Assembly: GCA_007129655.1 (NCBI GenBank)
Contig: SKVC01000045.1
Coordinates: 1 to 9,871, forward strand
From: Thermoplasmata archaeon
GTDB lineage: Archaea > Thermoplasmatota > Thermoplasmata > Halarchaeoplasmatales > Halarchaeoplasmataceae
Direction: 5' to 3'
Length of the DNA: 9,871 nt
Position 1 is the stretch's first letter. Each line of letters begins with the position of its first letter. Under the pieces are notes generated by a model. That model searched no databases and was not told where the DNA came from. It was given only the letters and a program-made list of their open reading frames with translations. Positions 6,002-9,871 of this stretch are shown here, piece after piece. The position numbers were made by a program, and so were the translations under genes.

Positions 6002-7282
6002 ATGATGTTCGATATATCAGAAAGTTACGCTAAAGAATTGGACCGAAGCATGGAACTATCCGAATATCGGGACGGATTCTACATACCTGAAGGTGTGATA
6101 TACCTCCTTGGTAATTCTTTAGGTTTGATGTGTAAAAAGGCTGAAAGTAACGTTGAAAAAGTTATGATGGAATGGAGGGAAATGGGTATCAAGGGATGGC
6201 TGGGGGGCGACCCACCCTGGTTCTATTACGCCGAGAAGTTAGGCGAGAAAGCTTCTAGGTTGGTGGGAGCTAAGGCGGAAGAAGTTGTATGTACCGGAAC
6301 CACCACAGTCAACATACACCAACTGGTGAGCACCTTTTACAAACCTAAAAAGAAAACGAAGATCATGGCCGACGTGCTTAATTTTCCCACCGACATCTAC
6401 GCATTGAGAAGTCAGATAGAAATCAAAGGGTTAGATCCCGAAAAAGAGCTTTTACTTATAGAGAGCGACGATAGCCGAACCCTCGATGAAGAGAAGATAG
6501 TGGAAATGATGTCTGAAAAAGTGAACTTGATCTTACTGCCTTCGGTGCTTTACAGAAGCGGCCAACTTCTGGATATGGAGTACCTCACTAAGGAGGCGCA
6601 TAAACGGGATATCCTGATCGGATTCGATTGTTCACACTCCGTTGGCGTAGTACCGCATCAATTCGATGATTGGAACCTCGATTTTGCAGTCTGGTGCAGC
6701 TACAAATACATGAACGGCGGTCCTGGAAGCCCGGCCTTTTTGTACATCAATGAAAGACATTTTGATAAAGAACCCGGGCTGGCCGGCTGGTTCGGATACG
6801 TTAAGAAGAAACAATTCGATATGCTCTTGGATTTCCGATCGGAAAAAAGCGCCGGCGGACTGCAGATTTCGTCACCGAGTATCCCGGGTTTTGCCATGGT
6901 TGACGGAGCTCTCGACGTTCTTCTCGATGCAGGAATCGATAACATAAGGAAAAAATCCGAAGCCATGACGTCGTACCTAATGGACCTGGTGGACGGAGTA
7001 CTTAGTGAACCTCCATATAACTTCCATATTGGTACACCAAGGGATATAAACAAACGGGGAGGTCACGTTGCCTTGGAAAGAGAGGACACCTACCGGATAA
7101 ACCTGGCATCGTACAACAGGAGCGTAGTCACTGATTTCAGACCTCCTAACGTTCTTCGACTGGCGATTTCCCCTCTGTACAATACCTATCACGAACTGTG
7201 GCAAACGGTAGATCATCTGAAAGAGATCATCGACTCGGAAGAACACCTCGAATATTCTATGGACCGGGCGGCTGTTACATGA
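6002..7282 (+). CDS. kynU: kynureninase
   Basis: PLP-dependent fold-type I enzyme that cleaves kynurenine to anthranilate and alanine (or 3-hydroxykynurenine to 3-hydroxyanthranilate). The 426-residue length is normal. Seen in order: GNSLGL (37-42) and the GWLGGDPPW segment (65-73); the phosphate-binding TGTTTVN loop (98-104); FDCSHSVG with Asp209 for the PLP pyridine nitrogen and His212; CSYKYMNGGPG (232-242), where Lys235 should form the Schiff base; the AGWFGY segment (261-266); and RGGHVALE and DFRPPNVLRLAISPLYNTYHE near the C-terminus. The family call is firm. No tryptophan dioxygenase, formamidase or anthranilate gene lies nearby, so its supply of kynurenine is unknown. Start codons at 6002 and 6005 are adjacent; spacing from the TATA box favours a leaderless start at 6002. 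A different fold-type I activity on a related substrate is possible but less likely. Confidence 0.92.
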   Translation: MMFDISESYAKELDRSMELSEYRDGFYIPEGVIYLLGNSLGLMCKKAESNVEKVMMEWREMGIKGWLGGDPPWFYYAEKLGEKASRLVGAKAEEVVCTGTTTVNIHQLVSTFYKPKKKTKIMADVLNFPTDIYALRSQIEIKGLDPEKELLLIESDDSRTLDEEKIVEMMSEKVNLILLPSVLYRSGQLLDMEYLTKEAHKRDILIGFDCSHSVGVVPHQFDDWNLDFAVWCSYKYMNGGPGSPAFLYINERHFDKEPGLAGWFGYVKKKQFDMLLDFRSEKSAGGLQISSPSIPGFAMVDGALDVLLDAGIDNIRKKSEAMTSYLMDLVDGVLSEPPYNFHIGTPRDINKRGGHVALEREDTYRINLASYNRSVVTDFRPPNVLRLAISPLYNTYHELWQTVDHLKEIIDSEEHLEYSMDRAAVT

Positions 7283-7318
7283 GGTAAGGTTAGGTAAAAT
7301 AAGCAAGCCACTGTCCTC

Positions 7319-7355
7319 AATAGCTCACTACATCAGCTATTCAGAACCTTTTTTT
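7319..7355 (+). terminator. hairpin plus T-run after kynureninase
   Basis: AATAGCT (7319-7325) and AGCTATT (7335-7341) form a 7-bp stem with a 9-base loop. Seven bases later comes a run of seven Ts (7349-7355), with a further T-rich stretch to about 7375. Archaeal RNA polymerase stops mainly on T-runs, so this is a plausible end of the kynureninase transcript, 37 bases past the stop. The hairpin is AT-rich and weak. Confidence 0.5.
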
Positions 7356-7466
7356 CAAGTTGACTTTTCTTATTATTAGGTTCTCTGTGTTTCAACAACT
7401 ACCCTTGTAATTACATCCTTGTACGGCCCCGGTCATTTTGGAGATCAAGGTAAGTTGGTACATACG

Positions 7467-7548
7467 ATCATACTTGATATCATACTATTACAACCGTTGA
7501 ATTATGCGATAATTTTCCTATTACAACCGTAATACTTATATATCATAC
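7467..7548 (+). promoter_or_regulatory. promoter with ATCATAC repeats upstream of the AAA_14/DUF4143 gene
   Basis: CTTATATAT (7535-7543) is a strong TATA-like box centred about 27 bp before ATG 7567, which fits a leaderless or near-leaderless transcript, although AAAGGA at 7556-7561 could also act as a weak ribosome site. The heptamer ATCATAC occurs at 7467-7473, 7479-7485 and 7542-7548; the last two share the longer ATATCATAC. They bracket the 13-bp repeat pair, giving a nested repeat layout on both sides of the TATA box. Confidence 0.5.
7485..7530 (+). repeat. 13-bp direct repeat pair, CTATTACAACCGT
   Basis: Exact copies lie at 7485-7497 and 7518-7530, 33 bp start to start, about three helical turns. 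The second copy ends four bases before the TATA box of the downstream ATPase gene, over the position where TFB would bind. That placement suggests a transcription-factor site. The function is inferred. Confidence 0.7.
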
Positions 7549-7566
7549 CCTTGCTAAAGGACATAT

Positions 7567-8967
7567 ATGGTGTCTAAAGAGACGGTGATGGAAGAGCTGA
7601 TCAGGGCGAATTACTGGTGGGAAACGGATAGAGTAAGTGATTCGCATCTGGAAGAGTACAGAAGAGAGATTTTCGTCGAACTCGCGGAGTTTATGGAAGA
7701 GAAACATATATGTGGGATCATCGGTGCCAGAAGAACGGGTAAAACTACATTGATGTACCAATTGATAGATGATCTTTTGGGATCTGGTGTAGAACCGAAA
7801 AGGATATTGATGTATACTTTCGACAACCCCATAATGAGTGATGACAAAGAGATAATCAAGAAGATAGCGGAGGTTCACAAAGAGATGTACGATATCGAAG
7901 GTCGACGGTACATATTCTTAGATGAGATACAGTATGTTAAGGATTGGAGTAGGTGGGTAAAAAGTTTCTATGATCGGAACGAAGATATCAAATTTGTAGT
8001 CTCCGGCTCCTCTGGCAAATTGATATACAAAAACACATCCGAAAGCTTGACCGGGAGGATATCCTTTTTCGAAACAAGCACCTTTTCGTTCGGGGAATAC
8101 TGCAAATACAACGGAGATAGGGACTTGAAAAAATTCTTGACGGATCTTGATTTTTCACGCATGGATCTGAAACGGATCGATTCAAAGGATGTGAAGATCA
8201 AGGTGAAACATTACGACAGGGAATTAAAGAAACTTTTCAATGATTACATACTCTACGGTGGTATTCCCGAAACATTCCACAAGGAGCCACACAAGGCATA
8301 TAAGTGGTTAAAGGAGGACTACGTAGGCCTTGTCTTTTACCGGGATCTCATGGAACTATTCGATATAAGGGATACGAGGACGTTGGAAGAACTGTTCTAC
8401 TATATCGCAAATACCCACGGACAGAGGGCGAATTACTCCAAGATAGGCGATATGCTGGACTGCAGGGTGGAAACGGTGAAGACCTACCTAGGTTATCTCG
8501 ATATAGCGAGTTTAGTAAATATCGTGGAGTATTACTCGAAGAGCCCGAAGAGAAGCAAAAGGGCTGAAAAAAAATTATTCGTATCCGATAGTGGGATACT
8601 TAACGCCGTTCGAGGGGGCGGTAAGAGCATCCTTACTGACAGGAAGAAGATCGGATCGATCGTAGAAGGTATCGTGTGTTCCAACATCGTTTCCGAAAGA
8701 TCGGCGGTATTTTCCAAGAACGTATTTTACTGGAGATCGGTATACGAACTTGATTTTGTGATTAAGAAAGGCGATGATCTTATACCTATGGAAGTAAAAT
8801 ATACTTCAAAGATCCGGGACGGCGATCTAAAGGGTCTGTTGAGTTTTATGGACAAATACCTCGTGGATGAGGGGATAGTACTTACCAAGGAAAGTTACGA
8901 GACGAAAAAGATCGACGGAAAGAGGATATATTTTGTTCCGGTGTGGGTTTTCCTGCTGAAATACTGA
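7567..8967 (+). CDS. AAA_14/DUF4143-type ATPase with PD-(D/E)XK-like C-terminus
   Basis: A 466-residue ATPase of the family widespread in archaea and anaerobic bacteria (AAA_14 plus DUF4143). Walker A is GARRTGKT (53-60, Lys59), Walker B YIFLDEIQ (115-122), and the sensor strand ends VSGSS (145-149). GRISFFETSTFSFGEY (163-178) is the usual family block. YGGIPE (230-235) begins the middle region, which continues into a winged-helix-like part (about 287-320). The C-terminal DUF4143 domain shows FVSDSG (338-343), then nuclease-like residues Glu368, Asp396 in ELDFVI, and Glu409 and Lys411 in MEVKY. All the key positions of a PD-(D/E)XK fold therefore look intact. The biological role of the family is unknown. 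The first ATG fits the TATA spacing; Met8 is the next candidate. Although both are ATPase-nuclease fusions, this is a separate family from the protein at 4561-5964: the Walker motifs and the C-terminal blocks differ. No partner gene is adjacent. Confidence 0.88.
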   Translation: MVSKETVMEELIRANYWWETDRVSDSHLEEYRREIFVELAEFMEEKHICGIIGARRTGKTTLMYQLIDDLLGSGVEPKRILMYTFDNPIMSDDKEIIKKIAEVHKEMYDIEGRRYIFLDEIQYVKDWSRWVKSFYDRNEDIKFVVSGSSGKLIYKNTSESLTGRISFFETSTFSFGEYCKYNGDRDLKKFLTDLDFSRMDLKRIDSKDVKIKVKHYDRELKKLFNDYILYGGIPETFHKEPHKAYKWLKEDYVGLVFYRDLMELFDIRDTRTLEELFYYIANTHGQRANYSKIGDMLDCRVETVKTYLGYLDIASLVNIVEYYSKSPKRSKRAEKKLFVSDSGILNAVRGGGKSILTDRKKIGSIVEGIVCSNIVSERSAVFSKNVFYWRSVYELDFVIKKGDDLIPMEVKYTSKIRDGDLKGLLSFMDKYLVDEGIVLTKESYETKKIDGKRIYFVPVWVFLLKY

Positions 8968-9040
8968 TCTACAGATGTTTTTAGCCACGGTAGGCAAGCC
9001 TTGTTATTAACGGACACATCACCATGAGTGGAGTTGAAAT

Positions 9041-9322
9041 TCAATGATCTACGGTCCAGACCACCGTTTCGCCGGCACCGTTGTGGACCCAGTAACCTCT
9101 GCCTCTAGCTAACACCACATCTGAAAGATCATAATAATACTCAAGATTATATTCAGCATGTTTACTAAATATACCTATCTTTGTTACTTCTGAGGGCATC
9201 GCATATAGTCTGTACTTCAGGATGTACCTGTTTGCAGTGTTCAACGGTGTCGTATTCGTGCTGCTGTTCCTCAGGGCCGGTAACTTGCGGTTGAAATCGG
9301 AGTAATATATTCGGATAAATTA
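9041..9322 (-). pseudogene. fragment resembling the C-terminus of an archaeal surface protein
   Basis: The minus-strand frame is open from a stop at 9320-9322 down to the TGA at 9041-9043 and has no ATG before the middle of the fragment; the only early candidate is TTG at 9244. The C-terminal part reads LSDVVLARGRGYWVHNGAG, then VVWTVDH. This resembles the closing segment of secreted archaeal proteins in which a GxGYWV motif is followed by a WTV strand. Without an N-terminus, signal peptide or promoter, I read it as the surviving end of a larger surface-protein gene cut off by deletion or recombination. A small intact protein from TTG 9244 (67 residues) is possible but unsupported by a ribosome site I can see. 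The homology is recalled by motif only. Confidence 0.4.
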
Positions 9323-9571
9323 TTGTAAACCTTAAGATGCGAAGCTATGCAACATAAAGTAATAATACAACTATATAATATTGCGAGATAAATATTACGC
9401 GACAGCAAGAGATGGTAAACGACTTTGTGGCGAAGATCCGTATATTGTGTATAAGATGGGCAATCTAGATTTGCAAAAAATATCAAATACACAAACGACA
9501 CTTCACAAGTTAAGTCATCGGGCGAAATTGACTCTTATGAAATAATCAAAAATCACTAAAATTACGAGATG

Positions 9572-9591
9572 TTTCAGAATTTTCTCTGAAA
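9572..9591. repeat. inverted repeat TTTCAGA / TCTGAAA
   Basis: Perfect 7-bp arms (9572-9578 and 9585-9591) around a 6-base loop. No T-run follows on the plus strand, so it is not an obvious terminator. It may be a protein site or a small RNA hairpin. Confidence 0.5.
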
Positions 9592-9606
9592 ATTATAAAG
9601 ATCGAT

Positions 9607-9624
9607 GGAAAATTTTAATTTTCC
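9607..9624. repeat. inverted repeat GGAAAATT / AATTTTCC
   Basis: Perfect 8-bp arms separated by only two bases, so it is close to a continuous palindrome. That favours a dimeric DNA-binding protein site over an RNA hairpin. It lies about 70-85 bp upstream of the TATA box of the gene at 9740. Confidence 0.5.
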
Positions 9625-9649
9625 AGTAGAACTTGCTTCGAGTGAGCGG

Positions 9650-9683
9650 AGGACCGAGTCCTGCAAAACTTGACATACTCGGT
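9650..9683. repeat. overlapping alternative inverted repeats
   Basis: AGGAC (9650-9654) can pair with GTCCT (9658-9662) around a CGA loop. ACCGAGT (9653-9659) can instead pair with ACTCGGT (9677-9683) around a 17-base loop. The two pairings share bases and exclude each other. The segment is locally richer in G and C than its surroundings. It lies before the presumed transcript start near 9721, so a riboswitch for the following gene is unlikely unless transcription begins further upstream. Confidence 0.45.
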
Positions 9684-9689
9684 TGAGCG

Positions 9690-9702
9690 CAAATAATATA
9701 TG
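9690..9702 (+). promoter_or_regulatory. TATA-like box for the secreted PKD-type gene
   Basis: AAATAATATATG lies about 45 bp before ATG 9740, placing the transcript start near 9721. The resulting leader of about 18 bases contains AGAGGT, a reasonable ribosome site a short distance from the ATG. Confidence 0.5.
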
Positions 9703-9739
9703 TTGGAAACGTTTTCTAACTTTTTAAAGAGGTAATCTG

Positions 9740-9871
9740 ATGAAATCGAGAGCTTTGAAGATATTGAGTGTATTCTGTTTTGTGATGGTAACTGCTGCCA
9801 GTGTGCAGATCTTTTTTCCTCCCAAACCGGAAGCGGATGCGGGAGACGATATACGAGTGATAGTGGGCCAG
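9740..9871 (+). CDS. secreted protein beginning with a PKD-like domain, truncated by window end
   Basis: Only the first 44 codons are in the window. Residues 2-7 include Lys and Arg, followed by a hydrophobic stretch (about 5-26, ILSVFCFVMVTAASVQIFF), so this is a signal peptide or N-terminal membrane anchor. The next residues, EADAGDDIRVIVGQ, match the opening of PKD domains, which usually start ADAGxDQxVxVG. PKD domains are beta-sandwich modules of extracellular archaeal surface proteins, often in tandem; the rest of the architecture is not visible. The start has an AGAGGT ribosome site and an upstream TATA box. The gene lies beyond the surface-protein fragment on the opposite strand, and may use glycans made from the sugar nucleotides of the left-hand genes, which is conjecture. 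Confidence 0.75.
   Translation, partial: MKSRALKILSVFCFVMVTAASVQIFFPPKPEADAGDDIRVIVGQ

Larger units (their letters stand above)
7283..7566. other. 284-bp intergenic region between kynureninase and the second ATPase
   Basis: The left part holds the kynureninase terminator. The right part (about 7460-7566) is a dense repeat-bearing promoter. The middle (about 7376-7455) shows no convincing reading frame, RNA gene or symmetry. Confidence 0.6.
9323..9739. other. 417-bp AT-rich region without a gene, carrying several inverted repeats
   Basis: No convincing reading frame on either strand: the longest minus-strand frame (9271-9501) has low-complexity composition, no recognisable motif and no ribosome site. 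The right half holds three inverted repeats (9572-9591, 9607-9624, 9650-9683), then a TATA box and leader for the gene at 9740. No tRNA or rRNA is seen. Together with the fragment before it, this looks like a worn junction between surface-protein genes. Confidence 0.55.

Noticed and set aside
7485..7530. CRISPR-like repeat array
   Set aside because: Only two 13-bp copies with a 20-bp gap, sited at a TATA box. Too short and too few for CRISPR.
7543..7878. 111-codon minus-strand frame overlapping the second ATPase start
   Set aside because: It is antisense to the conserved N-terminus and Walker A region, with no family resemblance.
4561..8967. A defined defence island
   Set aside because: The ATPases have nuclease-like domains, but there is no recognised defence partner, restriction-modification gene, toxin-antitoxin pair or integrase in the window.
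8969..8985. Terminator after the DUF4143-type ATPase gene
   Set aside because: Only a 5-T run (8978-8982) after a 4-bp ATCT/AGAT stem. Archaeal terminators can be this weak, but the evidence is too thin to annotate.
9271..9501. 76-codon minus-strand frame in the right-hand non-coding region
   Set aside because: No motif or ribosome site, AT-driven composition, and it overlaps the surface-protein fragment in another frame.
9630..9690. Possible tRNA or box C/D RNA because of TTCGAGT and local G+C enrichment
   Set aside because: No acceptor or anticodon stem can be built, and no paired C and D boxes are visible, so I kept it only as inverted repeats.

Overview
The window looks archaeal. Several genes lack a bacterial -35/-10 layout and instead have an AT-rich TATA-like box 25-28 bp before the start codon with no leader (4561, 6002, 7567). 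Others have a GGTGAT/GAGG-type ribosome site. The gene content also fits: two STAND-like 'archaeal ATPase' proteins with C-terminal nuclease folds, and secreted PKD-type surface protein sequence. A euryarchaeal, Thermoplasmata-like or related uncultured lineage is my guess; the sequence alone does not fix it. There is no rRNA, tRNA, CRISPR array or transposase.

Region 1 (1-4050) is a nucleotide-sugar locus. A minus-strand UDP-N-acetylhexosamine 6-dehydrogenase (TviB/WbpO type) runs off the left edge and diverges from a plus-strand UDP-glucose 6-dehydrogenase. Facing it is a minus-strand two-gene operon: a sugar-1-phosphate nucleotidyltransferase whose stop overlaps the start of a UDP-glucuronate 4-epimerase. 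Together these give glucose-1-P -> UDP-glucose -> UDP-glucuronate -> UDP-galacturonate, while the edge gene would supply an amino-sugar uronate. These are precursors for acidic surface glycans or N-glycans. No glycosyltransferase lies in the window.

Region 2 (4162-7282) reads on the plus strand: a small cupin protein, a DUF234-type archaeal ATPase, and a stand-alone kynureninase. The ATPase and kynureninase each appear to have their own leaderless promoter, so they need not form one operon.

Region 3 (7283-8967) holds a hairpin-plus-T-run terminator, a repeat-rich promoter with a 13-bp direct repeat at 33-bp spacing, and a second ATPase of the AAA_14/DUF4143 type. Both ATPases keep Walker A, Walker B and PD-(D/E)XK-like residues, and both have short direct repeats at their promoters that could be operators.

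Region 4 (8968-9871) is mostly non-coding and AT-rich. It contains a minus-strand fragment resembling the C-terminus of an archaeal surface protein, without an upstream start, then several inverted repeats. At the right edge a secreted protein begins, with a signal peptide running into what looks like the first strand of a PKD domain. The surface-protein traces suggest the edge of a variable cell-surface region next to the glycan genes.
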